This document shows positions 37,173-46,903 of a stretch of DNA of 64,000 bases, piece by piece. Numbering within the stretch: position 1 is the stretch's first letter; each line of letters begins with the position of its first letter. Origin of the DNA: Paramoeba atlantica (lineage: Eukaryota; Discosea); NCBI GenBank assembly GCA_977017575.1, contig CDRNVI010000069.1, positions 248,001-312,000 on the forward strand, written 5' to 3'. The notes beneath the pieces were generated by a model, which ran no database searches, was not told the origin of the DNA, and saw nothing but the letters and a program-made list of their open reading frames with translations. The position numbers and the translations under genes were made by a program.

Positions 37173-39182
37173 TTAAATCAGAAACGGCTTCACAATGCTG
37201 CCATCATGGCTAAAAAACATTGTTGAAACTGTAGGCAAAGTTGAAACTGACCCTTTTAACAGCGAAGTGTCTGAATCTTCGTCAAGACTTCCGGGTGATA
37301 ATGAAGAAAACGGCTTCTTCGGGTCTTTGTTTATCGCCTCAGAAATGTGATGCGTCCAATTCGGAAGACACGTGGGCCAACTGTAACTGGGTAGTTGGTC
37401 ACGTATTATGTTATGTCGGTCCCATTTTTCTGTATTCCCTACTTCGCGATGAGGAAAAATATGCTGATATGCCGTCGAATCGGCAGGAGGACATTCTTTC
37501 CAAACGGAAAATTCCTTTTCAAATTTGAGCAAAAGGTATTCACCAGGACCATTTTTCCGCGCGTAGTTTATCGTTTGTTCAAGAACATACGCAAGTGATG
37601 CAAAAGATTTCTCTATTAAATCGCGCTTAACATCGTCTTCCATGTTGCCAGTGTTGTGGGGAAGTCGGACTATGTTATCTGAATTGGATTCACAATAAAA
37701 TGTCTCTACATGCAAAATACTAGACGTATATGCATTTACTCGAACGCAATGAGTTTGAGGATAAAAGGGAATGACTGTGTGCAATCGAATACGTTCTGCC
37801 AGCGACAATATTTCGAATTGAAAACCTGTTGGATCATCCGGAATTTGATTGTACATTTTGTTGTGGTATTCCATCTTCACCAAGAGGTATTCGAAATATA
37901 CAACTTGGCGCACCAATAATTTCACAGGACCGACTTGCACAACACGATACACGAATTCTCCGCTCGAATCATCCACCTGTCGAAGCCCTTCTGCTCGAAT
38001 AGCGTTTCGAAAAAATATACGATTTTTATTCCGCGCAGAGCATGCGACTCTTGAAAGCGGCTTGCCCAAATAAAGAACCCCATCACGAGACACATGCGTG
38101 GGTACCCGCGCTCGGCTCGTCTCCACATCCGCCACCAGGTCACACAGCAGCGTGAGAAGCGTACCGAGTGATAGCACGACGTGACAACCCAACGCTTTGG
38201 CTTGCTCCCAACACTTCGGGTCCTTACTCACGGGAGGTCGGGTGAGTGGCTTGCGAAAACATTTCTTGGTCTTCGGCTTTTGATTTTCTTTAATTTCTGT
38301 GTTATTCCCATCCGTGGCGACGCTCTCGTGGTTGTACCGAAGACAAGGAGTAATCCCACTGGGGGAGAGGTTCACGTGCTGTCGTGGAGGTCCATGCAGG
38401 AAGGGGTTGAGTGTAATATCCATTTGATGAGGCGGTACGGTCTGAGGGAGTTGCAGAGGCTTTACGTGGGGAAGTGAAGCGTAGATCTGATGGGTAGTGG
38501 GGCCAAGCAGCTCCCCGTGTAACGGTGGCAATTTCTTCCAAATCTCCGGGCTGACCTCAAGGTTCGCTTTGGTGGCGCGGTTGTAATGGGTAGGATATTG
38601 CGAAAGTCGTTGTTTTCGGACTTCCATAAGGTTATCGATGGCGCTAATTACATGCGGAAAGACACCCAAACAGGTTTGACAAACATGCTCTTTAATTTTA
38701 TGCTCACACATACGGCAACGCCGGAAAGAACGCTTTTGCTCTTCAAAGTATTTGGGGTGCGTTCCATGTATCGTTTTCTTATCGGATGGCTCATTTGCAG
38801 CTGTACTCAATGATCTCTTCCTGGCGTGTGTATCGGCAGGTGTCATTTTTCTGCTTTCTGTTTCAGTGTGTAGTGCATCATTCGGGAGCAATTTGCGAAG
38901 TATTTCAACCGTATGTTTGGGAATTTCGGAAGTAATCTCGCGTGGAGGAGGAAATGATGCATAATCTTGCCATGAAATAAGAACCTTTTTTGCCGCCCGG
39001 GAAGCTTCATGTCCCGGAAGTTGAGTTCCAAAATGAACATGATCGCTCCGATTTAATTGCGAAGGGCCTGGTGGGAGTGCACGAGGAACTTTTGTCGGCA
39101 ACGACCATTCCTTCCACAAACTTTCAACGGGGGGAGAACTTGAGTTCATGTTGTCGTCGGCATTCTCTTCCGTATCACTCAT
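37173..39182 (-). CDS. Unknown protein with Cys-rich motif (669 aa)
   Basis: The frame has no ATG before 39180-39182, giving M-S-D-T-E-E-N-A-D-D. The acidic, Ser/Pro-rich N-terminal third contains C-R-M-C-E-H-K and C-Q-T-C at about residues 155-170, a possible zinc ribbon. The C-terminal half is folded-looking: V-V-L-S-L-G-T-L-L-T-L-L, Y-R-V-V-Q-V-G-P-V-K-L-L-V-R, V-K-M-E-Y-H-N-K and V-R-V-N-A. The strand-helix rhythm around V-K-M-E-Y faintly recalls the C-terminal domain of little-elongation-complex subunit 2, but I cannot support that name. It is probably nuclear. Confidence 0.75.
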   Translation of the reverse strand: MSDTEENADDNMNSSSPPVESLWKEWSLPTKVPRALPPGPSQLNRSDHVHFGTQLPGHEASRAAKKVLISWQDYASFPPPREITSEIPKHTVEILRKLLPNDALHTETESRKMTPADTHARKRSLSTAANEPSDKKTIHGTHPKYFEEQKRSFRRCRMCEHKIKEHVCQTCLGVFPHVISAIDNLMEVRKQRLSQYPTHYNRATKANLEVSPEIWKKLPPLHGELLGPTTHQIYASLPHVKPLQLPQTVPPHQMDITLNPFLHGPPRQHVNLSPSGITPCLRYNHESVATDGNNTEIKENQKPKTKKCFRKPLTRPPVSKDPKCWEQAKALGCHVVLSLGTLLTLLCDLVADVETSRARVPTHVSRDGVLYLGKPLSRVACSARNKNRIFFRNAIRAEGLRQVDDSSGEFVYRVVQVGPVKLLVRQVVYFEYLLVKMEYHNKMYNQIPDDPTGFQFEILSLAERIRLHTVIPFYPQTHCVRVNAYTSSILHVETFYCESNSDNIVRLPHNTGNMEDDVKRDLIEKSFASLAYVLEQTINYARKNGPGEYLLLKFEKEFSVWKECPPADSTAYQHIFPHREVGNTEKWDRHNIIRDQLPSYSWPTCLPNWTHHISEAINKDPKKPFSSLSPGSLDEDSDTSLLKGSVSTLPTVSTMFFSHDGSIVKPFLI

Positions 39183-39620
39183 GGAGTACGTATGTGTGAG
39201 TCTAGAAATCAAACCTTTAAATACAAAGAGATGGTCTCCTCAACTCAGAGTTCACTGTTTTAGTTTGGGATAAAACAATTTACTACATTTACAAAATAAA
39301 ATGTATTAATACGCACGGAGATGAAATCTGACAGTGCATCAAAGCACATACCCCGCACATTCATTTTCTATATGTATTTATACACTTTGTGCATCCATTT
39401 TAAATAATGGCCGGCTGGAAATATTGAGTCTTGATCACTGACTATCCGCTAAATGCGACACTTGTTTTTACAATGAAGGCAACCTCTCTGTGCCTTGCAG
39501 ATTGGAAGCCGTTGTGCTTCTATATTGAAGAGTCCTTCTACCATTTAAGAGTGGTTGCATAAAGGTCTCTGAGAACAGAAAAAATTATAGCTTAGCACTC
39601 TGCGAACCAGAATTCTTTCT
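39183..39620. other. Spacer without recognised gene
   Basis: AT-rich leader and 3' flank; no repeat family seen. Confidence 0.4.
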
Positions 39621-40019
39621 CTATACGTTCCATTTCCAACCGGCAAAAAAGTTAAGCACACCCAGTACAGTTAGGTAGGCAGCAATAATAATACCCCACC
39701 CTTTCCACATTAACCCCGCAAGAAAAATATAGAAGAGCCCACGACCAGTGCGGGTTGTGAGAAATTTACAGTAAACCTCAAAGCGAGGTGTCCGAAGAAA
39801 TCCAAGTTCGGCTACCAGTGATATCATAGCGAACACTATGAGATAGAAATGTACCAACGTCCATCGTAGTGATGTAAAGTGGCATAACATATACGCGTTG
39901 TATGCAGCAAGGCCCAGCCCCCCAATAGCTCCGGCAATGAGCAGAACCCACCGAATGGACTGTAGACTGCGAGGCCTGGACTCTACAGTGGTGCGATACC
40001 CCGATGAGGAATCCTCCAT
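39621..40019 (-). CDS. COPI-associated/TVP15-like Golgi membrane protein (132 aa)
   Basis: Four membrane helices after a short polar N-terminus. Family landmarks: L-I-V-F-A-M-I-S-L-V-A-E-L-G near residue 60-73, the cytosolic turn F-L-T-T-R-T-G-R-G-L-F-Y-I-F and a final G-V-L-N-F-F-A-G helix. These match COPI_assoc (Pfam) proteins, which reside in the Golgi and late secretory pathway and interact with COPI traffic. Length is typical (130-180). Confidence 0.85.
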   Translation of the reverse strand: MEDSSSGYRTTVESRPRSLQSIRWVLLIAGAIGGLGLAAYNAYMLCHFTSLRWTLVHFYLIVFAMISLVAELGFLRTPRFEVYCKFLTTRTGRGLFYIFLAGLMWKGWGIIIAAYLTVLGVLNFFAGWKWNV

Positions 40020-40296
40020 AAAGGTTCAGTAAAGTAAGTAGAAAGCAGCAATCTAAAAAGTACTTTGTGAATCCTCTACTTATACGATGAAAAATTTGAG
40101 TACGCGTTGCGTTCCTTCTCAGGCTCCAATAACACACCTTTCAGAAAGCAAACAACCCAACAGATGATCATGTTTCATTGTCTATACTTCAGGGGAATGA
40201 CTGTCACATTTTCGAAAGTTAGTAGAACACAGCGCATCAGTAAAAACATGTACAGTGATACCCATAGTCTCGAAGAGAAAATTCAGAAGATACATC

Positions 40297-41250
40297 TCAC
40301 CCCATCACCTCTGTTTTATACTTTTCAAACGGCAGAACGCTTAAAGCGTTTAGAGCTGTGTTTAAGCCTAAATCCATTGTTTCCGTAAGCATGTTCTCCG
40401 CTAAATTTTGCAAATGTAGTCGAGCATTCGGTTTGCCAACGTTGCTTACGTCATCCTCTTCTTTTCCACTGCGCAGTGCCTTTTCATATTGCAATGCAAG
40501 GGAAGCCATCTTCTTGAGATTTTCCACGCGGTTTTTGTTTTTCACCACTCTCGAACCCTCTCGCAGGGCGTTCTCCCACCCCTTTTTGTACACATTCTGC
40601 AACATATTCATCTCGTGCTCATTTTTACGATACTCCACGGGCATACTATAGTACTGTCGATTAAGATTATGCATCAGCGCCTGTATGGAGGGAGGGTTAA
40701 GAAACCCCACGTTGGAGGTAGTCTGTCGGGGCTCCTTTCCCGTCATCATCGCACTCTGCGGAATACACCGAAACGCGTCCATCACCACTCTCCCCCGGAC
40801 ACTCTGAATCGGATCCACCACCACCGACACCGACCGCGGGTTGAGCTGCTCAAAACTCTGCGCCGTACTCACATCCACCCCTGAGAGCCAGCACCCGAAC
40901 CCGGGGTGGGAGTGGTACCACCCCACCACCTTCTCCGGGCGCCCCACGAGCTCCAGCTTGGCCAGCATCCCGGCCTGGTACTCCGGGTCCACGGCCTCGA
41001 CGGAGATCCCGGTGCCGCTCTGGGGCATGGAGAACACGTCGACGACCCGCACGGTGTACTCGTCGAGGAACTCCCCGACCATCAGCCCCATCACCTCCAT
41101 CGGGACCCCCGCGCGCCCGTGCAGCAGCATCTTGAGGAGCGCGAGGGGGGAGAGGTGGACGGTCTCGGCGGTGTCCGCGACCGGGAGGTCCACCCCCTCG
41201 GGGGAGCCCCGCGACCCCTGGAGCTGGCGCAGGATCGCGTTCAGATCCAT
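40297..41250 (-). CDS. RPN11: 26S proteasome deubiquitinase Rpn11 (PSMD14)
   Basis: The lid subunit that removes ubiquitin chains as substrates enter the proteasome. The ATG at 41248-41250 gives a 317-residue protein; an upstream in-frame ATG would only add a Phe/Pro-rich leader. The JAMM metalloprotease site is intact: Glu52 in V-P-M-E-V-M-G, His113, His115 and Asp126 in W-Y-H-S-H-P-G-F-G-C-W-L-S-G-V-D. Rpn11-specific elements follow, including N-L-N-R-Q-Y-Y-S and the C-terminal helices. The first 420 bases are about 65 percent GC, whereas the 3' half is AT-rich. Confidence 0.98.
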   Translation of the reverse strand: MDLNAILRQLQGSRGSPEGVDLPVADTAETVHLSPLALLKMLLHGRAGVPMEVMGLMVGEFLDEYTVRVVDVFSMPQSGTGISVEAVDPEYQAGMLAKLELVGRPEKVVGWYHSHPGFGCWLSGVDVSTAQSFEQLNPRSVSVVVDPIQSVRGRVVMDAFRCIPQSAMMTGKEPRQTTSNVGFLNPPSIQALMHNLNRQYYSMPVEYRKNEHEMNMLQNVYKKGWENALREGSRVVKNKNRVENLKKMASLALQYEKALRSGKEEDDVSNVGKPNARLHLQNLAENMLTETMDLGLNTALNALSVLPFEKYKTEVMG

Positions 41251-41341
41251 GGGGAAAAGGAAAAGGAGGAAGAGAGGTAAAAAAATAAAGGCGGGTGAAA
41301 ATGGTGAAAAAAGTGAGAATCTCGTTTTTGATTGCACACAA

Positions 41342-41400
41342 AAATATTTACCGTCCCCCCATTTACTGTGACCCCCCCTTTAATATGCACAAAATTGAAG
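41342..41400. mobile_element. Solo TA/poly-C end of the CTGTGACCCCCC family
   Basis: TTTACTGTGACCCCCCCTTT then AATATGCAC matches the ends of the element at 5637-6770. A second C-run (CCGTCCCCCCATTTAC) sits immediately before it. No matching right end was found nearby, so this is an isolated end or a decayed element. Confidence 0.5.
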
Positions 41401-41739
41401 CTGAAGAAAGTTCGTGTAGTGAGACCGATTTGATTTTTTTCCTTTTTTATTCTGTTTGGAAAGTCACTTAGGATACCAACTTCCAACATTATGTTACTCA
41501 ATACTGTAGACTTTTTAGCTTTCTCTATCTGCTTCTCTATCCGCTTAAAATCTTCTCTATCTGCTTCTCTTCGTCAACACATGTCGCACACGGACGGTGT
41601 ACCGACAACCGTTCATAGAATAAAAGGTCCGCTGTCGAGTTGGGCTGGGTCAGCGCCACCTTCCCCACAGGTAGGGGAACGGGCACCTGTTCTACAAACT
41701 AATACACCTCCAACGCCGTTGGAGGTTGTACCGTTGAAC

Positions 41740-41880
41740 TGTAAAAGAAAAAAAGCGGCAGCGAGTTGAACTCACAATTTACGACAAACGCGAGATTTGT
41801 CGATCCCAGGACTCAGTGAAGGCTATTCGAGAAAAGTACGGGATATCCATACCCCAACAGTTAATTTACCAATTAACCGT
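41740..41880 (+). pseudogene. CENP-B/pogo-type helix-turn-helix fragment
   Basis: After K-K-R-Q-R the plus strand reads V-E-L-T-I-Y-D-K-R-E-I-C-R, then S-V-K-A-I-R-E-K-Y-G-I-S. This is the first DNA-binding helix-turn-helix of CENP-B and pogo/Tigger transposases (L-T...K-x-E-I, then I-A-x-x-Y-G-I-S). It is followed by TTAATTAACC repeats and stops; no DDE domain is present. Confidence 0.45.
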
Positions 41881-42421
41881 GTTAATTAACCATTAATTAA
41901 CCAGTAGTTAATTTGGTTAACCACAAAGCGGTTTCGCGGATGCGCGCACAGCGAGGTGTAAGAATGTGTACGTTTTGTGTACTCAGCGAGAGGTGGAGTG
42001 AAGAGGTGAATAGGCAGCGACTTTGAGGGGCGGAAAGGGGTGAGATCTCGCATTTTCATTGGAAAGTATGCAGCAGGTCTAAGTTCGTGTTGGTCCGTGA
42101 TGAGGTGTGTGGTAATCCGTGTGGATTCGTGTAGAATTTGTTTTGGCATTCTTTGAGAGAGGCTCAATGGCTCGGCCGCTAGGAGGAAGGTATTGTAGAC
42201 CAGGGATAGAATTAGTTAAACCACCCTTTATGTTCCTGATCTAAGACGTCTTGATCTAAGTAACTTTATGTTGCTGGTCTAAGATGTCGTAATGGAGCCT
42301 GTATCAGTCATCATTATTTGCTGGTTTGAATCTCTGCTTGAAGATACTGGTTTGTTTTGGTTTTTGTTTCGTTTTGCTGCGATCTCGGGATACACTTGAG
42401 GGGCTGCGGGTGAGGCCCAAT

Positions 42422-42482
42422 ATGAGATCACGCGAGATCATGCGACATCACGTGAGATCATGCGAGATCACGCGAGATCTCA
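42422..42482. repeat. Decamer tandem repeat GAGATCACGC
   Basis: About six copies of GAGATCA(C/T)GC with small variations (GACATCACGT, GAGATCATGC). It is a short minisatellite in the non-genic zone. A related rhythm of GTGTAGG and CGTGTAG words is seen near 42,090-42,135 and 42,955-43,010. Confidence 0.75.
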
Positions 42483-42827
42483 CTAAAGTGGATTTGTCTC
42501 GGGACGGTGGTCGGACGATATCATATCTCGAAGAACAGTTTACGACATCCGTGCGACTGGGATTTACCCGGACAGTGGTTTAGTTAAAACACGTCACTTG
42601 AAAGAAAAGTTGAATAACAGCTGAAAGAATAACAACTGAAGGAATAAATCCGCTTAGGCACATACTAATAATCCTTATGATGGTAATGGTCGTTCCCACA
42701 CGAAAATATCGGATTTAGCGCTCTCAGAACAAAAATACTCAAAAACGCCCCCATTTTTACCTAAAAATCGGCGATTTTTGGTTCAAATCCTTCCGGTTTT
42801 TTCGGCTTCCTTTTTTTAGGCTTTTTT

Positions 42828-42893
42828 TCGCGAAGCTCGCAACATGAGTGACTTCTCACTTGAAAACAACCACCGCGTTTAACGAAGAGCCTA
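42828..42893. repeat. Fold-back repeat, right arm and loop
   Basis: GCGAAGCTCGCAACATGAGT and TTGAAAACAACCACCGCGTT, then TAACGAAGAGCCTAA, match the loop and right arm of 27185-27279 and 33535-33622. The left arm is lost. Confidence 0.65.
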
Positions 42894-43849
42894 AAAAAGA
42901 AAAATATTAAGAATGAACTAGATAAAACTACTATAAATCGGGAAAAAAAGTGTTTCTGTGTAAGTCTGTGTGAATTCGTGTACATCCGTGTAGGTTCGTG
43001 TAGGTTTTTTTGAACCCCAACCTAGCCCATCTGCAGACTCTCCATTGTAATCGATCTAATACCCCAAAAAACAAAGTTGACTTCGGGTTCAGCATTGGAA
43101 GACACATATGCATGCTTTCGGAAGCTTTCGTTAGGAGAAGATGGGGAATGATACAGTGCCTGTCTCCGGCAGACGTGGAACATAGGATCTCAGTGTTTCT
43201 CACAGTTTACCTTCAGAATGCCGTTCGGAAACTCGTTCTGCTTTTTTCGGGGATGAAACGGCGATGTTGGTAAACGGTGAGGTACAAGGATATACGCTAG
43301 AGCAGATCGGATACCTGCAACCGAAGGTGGTCGACACAAATCCCAAGGAAACTGTTACCGTCTTCCTGGCTGGAATATATGACTTTGCCCTAGATAAAGT
43401 TTACCCTCTTTACCCAACTGATATATTCAACCACAGCGCCAAGAATCGTGAGAGTTCTAGCATTTATGCTGAAATGACGCGCCAGGCTTCCGCTCTTACT
43501 GGAATATACGCGGATGTTAGTCAATCTGGTTGGGTAAAGGGAGATAACCCCCCTCTCATTAATAATTATAAACCTCTAAAAATCATTAACATGTTGGTTT
43601 ATAGGAAATTAATTAGACTATAATTCTGAGTCTCACTTTTATAATTATAAACCCCAAATTCTTCATTTTTTATCTAGAAAGTCATCTGTACCACATGCTT
43701 TGCACTAAAAACTGCTTCCAAGTTGAGTAAAGTGTCTCGAAAATCAAGAATTTGAAGCCCATAATAAGAAAAATTCACTTAATAAGTGAATTTTTATTGA
43801 TGAATTTTTATTTCTATTGATGATTTCTATTGATGAATTTTCATTTTAA
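42894..43849. other. Repeat-zone DNA with an unassigned 119-codon plus-strand ORF (43264-43623)
   Basis: The plus-strand ORF begins M-L-V-N-G-E-V-Q-G-Y-T-L and shows V-F-L-A-G-I-Y-D-F-A-L; I recognise no family. A possible TA/poly-C end (TA-ACCCCCCTCTCATTAATAAT) overlaps its 3' part. The 43,780-43,840 region repeats TCTATTGATGAATTT several times. Confidence 0.35.
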
Positions 43850-43970
43850 TACGGTCCCCCCCACTTAAGCGCAACCAGGTTTTGGCCTAAAATTGCGCAT
43901 AAGTAGCCGGGTCAATAAAAGGGGTGAAAAAAAATTTTCGCGCCGCTTCGCGGCGCGTGTTTCAATCATG
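43850..43970. mobile_element. TA/poly-C end (CCCCCCACTTAAGCGCAA) with A-run/GC hairpin module
   Basis: GGTCCCCCCCACTTAAGCGC followed by TTGCGCATAAGTAGCC matches, inverted, the end GCGCATAAGTGGGGGGACAG-TA at 7110-7130 and 48195-48215. The hairpin CGCGCCGCTTCGCGGCGCG lies at 43,941-43,959 behind an A run. Confidence 0.6.
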
Positions 43971-44062
43971 AGTTATGTACGCGGGGTGCCCCGGGGGGCT
44001 GCTTTTTATACACTCCCCCTCTAATTTCTATAAAATATATTTTATAAAAAAAATGAGTTATA

Positions 44063-44274
44063 AAACCCACACAGCGAATAAGTCACCCCCCTCTTTTTTT
44101 TGTACAACGAGGCTTAGGGGGGTTGCGGCACCACTTTTTCGTTCAAAATTTTGAGATCTGCACGTTCCCGCTGTTTTTAGACCTCTTCACAGATAACAAA
44201 TTAAAACTCATTTTTTTAATGACGTTTTTACATAGTCATGCCAATATTACCTGAAAAATCTCATGTTCCTCGAC
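44063..44274. mobile_element. TA/poly-C element end, repeat of 17825-18019
   Basis: CACAGCGAATAAGTCACCCC through CACTTTTTCGTTCAAAATTT to CTCATGTTCCTCGAC repeats the 17.8 kb block. A more diverged copy of its second half lies at 44,480-44,545. Confidence 0.7.
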
Positions 44275-44784
44275 CAGGGGGGAGAAGGGGGTCAACATGA
44301 AAATAGTGTCACAGATCTTCGCTAGGGGAACGAGATCTCTCGATTGCAACAAAAATGATGAAAAACAGATAACAAACATTCAATTTGTCACGTGGTGGAA
44401 TATTTGTCTTTGATTGGTTATTTCTTGAAACGGTGATAAATCAACTTTTTTAAGCTGTCCCCTTTACTTTTTGCTTGAAGGGGCCTAAGGGGGTCAAGAT
44501 ATCATTTTCTCGTTCAAAATTCTGAGATCTACACGTTCCCACCATTTTTAGATCATTTTAGAAACTGAAAAAGAAAATTGTTTTTAGGTTCTATTTTTTT
44601 GCATCGTCATACCACACTAATTTAAGAAAACAAAGGTGAAACTGAAGCAAAATTCGGTTTTTTTTCAGCTTTTGTCTATCAAATTCTCTGATTGTAGAAA
44701 ATACTTCTCCAGAGATCGTATTCATATTTTCTTGAGTTTTTCGCTATTCTTTTCGCCATTTTCAGTTACTTGGTCTATCTTTCC

Positions 44785-45747
44785 ATGCCTTGCACGGGGT
44801 GTGTTGGGTTTTTTTGTCGGCGAAAGCTGACAATAAGTAAGATTGCAACTTGGACTGAAAAGCAGTGTGTGGAGTGGCTACAAGATCATAAGTTGGTGGC
44901 ACAAAAGGTCATATGTTGCAAGCGAAATCACACGAGTGACCACACTATGGAAATGAATGGTGAAAAATGGAAGTGCACGAAGTCTTGCAAAGGGATATAT
45001 GAGAAGACGGGTCCACTGTTGCCGGGCAGGGTGCAGCGAAGCGCTAAACAAACACTGAAGTACATTGTACTTTACGTTCGGGGGAATAGACATGAGGTGT
45101 CTGTTGCAGAGACGGAGCTCAGTGAGAAAACAATTATATCACTACGTCAGTGGATTGATTCCATCATGACAACTTGTCATGTGCGTCGACGCGCCCGACA
45201 AAGAGGGAGCGTCCACTCGATGCAGTGTGATGAAACTTTTTTCTCGGTTCGGAAACGTCACCGAGGTAGTCACGGTTCGAGGAGCGTGCGCGCAGAAGGT
45301 ACGCAAGTAGCCCAAACAGTTGCGGCGACGACTCGAAACAACAAGTTATCCGAAATTTTAATGCAAGTAGTACCAGATCGCACTGCTGGTTCTCTTGTCC
45401 CCGGAATTACAGAACTAGCCACAGGAGAACGTACCAGAATTTGGACAGACGGCGCTCGTCACAATATTCGTCTCGGGCAGAACTACAAGTGGGAAAGCGT
45501 CAACCACCGTCGACAGTGGGTCACAAAGGAAGGTGTGCACACAAACACTGTGGAGTGTGCGAACTCAATCGTCAAGAAGCGTTCAAAGCGTGAAGGTGGT
45601 GTGTTGGGCCGGAAAGGCGCCCGGAGAGATGATCGGGTGCAGGCCTACGCAGAGCAGGGAAGCGGAAGTTTGAAGTGTAATGGGGGGGATGCTTTGTTGC
45701 GCGTGCTTGAAAATTTAAAAGAGCATTGCGCTTGCGTATACGTATAG
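44785..45747 (+). CDS. Merlin-type (IS1016/ISXO2-like) DDE transposase, apparently intact ORF
   Basis: The 320-residue ORF has an N-terminal zinc ribbon (C-C-K-R-N-H...W-K-C-T-K-S-C-K-G). The catalytic domain follows: M-Q-C-D-E-T-F-F with the first Asp, I-W-T-D-G-A-R-H-N with the second, and G-V-H-T-N-T-V-E as the E region after Y-K-W-E-S-V-N-H. This is the ISXO2/Merlin order. The C-terminus is Arg/Gly-rich. No stop or frameshift is seen, yet clear inverted repeats around it were not found. Two decayed relatives are present (6264-6584 with its copy at 47343, and 8500-8672). Confidence 0.8.
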   Translation: MPCTGCVGFFCRRKLTISKIATWTEKQCVEWLQDHKLVAQKVICCKRNHTSDHTMEMNGEKWKCTKSCKGIYEKTGPLLPGRVQRSAKQTLKYIVLYVRGNRHEVSVAETELSEKTIISLRQWIDSIMTTCHVRRRARQRGSVHSMQCDETFFSVRKRHRGSHGSRSVRAEGTQVAQTVAATTRNNKLSEILMQVVPDRTAGSLVPGITELATGERTRIWTDGARHNIRLGQNYKWESVNHRRQWVTKEGVHTNTVECANSIVKKRSKREGGVLGRKGARRDDRVQAYAEQGSGSLKCNGGDALLRVLENLKEHCACVYV

Positions 45748-46062
45748 TGTCCGCTTTTTAAGTCTAAAGTTGTGAGTTTAAGTTTTTCAACATTTTTTGA
45801 GCATTTTTTGAACAGATTTATGAAAAAAACGAAAAAAACGAATTTTACTTCAGTTTAGCCAGTTTTTTTCATTGAATATAGTTACTACATAGTACTATAT
45901 TTACTATATTTTACTATAAAACTATAAGAAAACTATAAAGTTTTTTTCACACTACAAGTGATATTTTTTGAGTCCTCTCCGCTTGTGAAGGACATACACA
46001 CGCCTCTACATGCGTTCTTACACGCTTACATACGTATGATATGATAAGAAATTCTGAAAAAA

Positions 46063-46260
46063 ATGTAACCCAAGCTAAAGTGGACGAGGGAGATACTAAA
46101 AGCACCTTTGGCAAACCACCATAAAAATGGAAGGGTATGTCCCTTAAAGATTCTTTGGGCACGTCGGAATCCTTTACAAACCGGGAGATATCATTCCATT
46201 TTTGTGGTGGTTTAAAGGTGCTTTTAGAACCTCCCTCGTCCACTTTATCCTGGGTTACAT
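46063..46260. mobile_element. Long-arm inverted-repeat MITE (198 bp)
   Basis: ATGTAACCCAAGCTAAAGTG...CATAAAAATGGA pairs with TCCATTTTTGTGGTGG...CACTTTATCCTGGGTTACAT, giving arms of about 67 bp with few mismatches. The inner word CTAAAGTGGACGAGGGAGAT also stands at the left part of the 1.7 kb duplication (5,847 and 46,928). Confidence 0.85.
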
Positions 46261-46903
46261 AGCTATCGAAACATCCTCCCTCTTCCCCGCGATTCCATCA
46301 CCGCCGAAAAATATCATCAACTGGTGTGTCATCTCCTCGGAAATAGCAATGAAACGCATGCGAAAGGAGTGACGATAGGAAGTACAAACTCTCCACTCGA
46401 CAACACACCGCGTAATTTATTCAGACTCATATGATTGTATTTATTCAAACTCATAGAATTGTGAGCAGCAGTTATTCAGTCCCAAGACATAACGTCGGTG
46501 GCTCCAGCCAACGCGCGGCGACAGCGATGCAGTGAGAAGATGTTCGGGACGCAAGGTTCGCACAAGGCAATCTGTCAAGGCCACGCGATGGGACTGGGGT
46601 ACGTCCCCTCCTGACACAAGTTACATTCAACCGCTTGTTTACTTCCCTCCGTGTGCAGCAGTTCAATAAAATAATCTTTGCAGAAACTATCCCTCGTAAA
46701 TTTAATTTCGGGCATCAATTTTCGGGTTTAAAAATAAGAAAAATCGTACACAAATGAATTCGCCGTGTATTTATGGCGTGTTGGTGAGCTTCGGAGTGCT
46801 TAAAATGTGAAACAAAAAAATATAGTTTTTTATAGTTTTCGAAAAAAGTTTATAGTAACTATATAGTACTATATTGATAGTTTTATAGTTTCTGCGAACC
46901 CTG

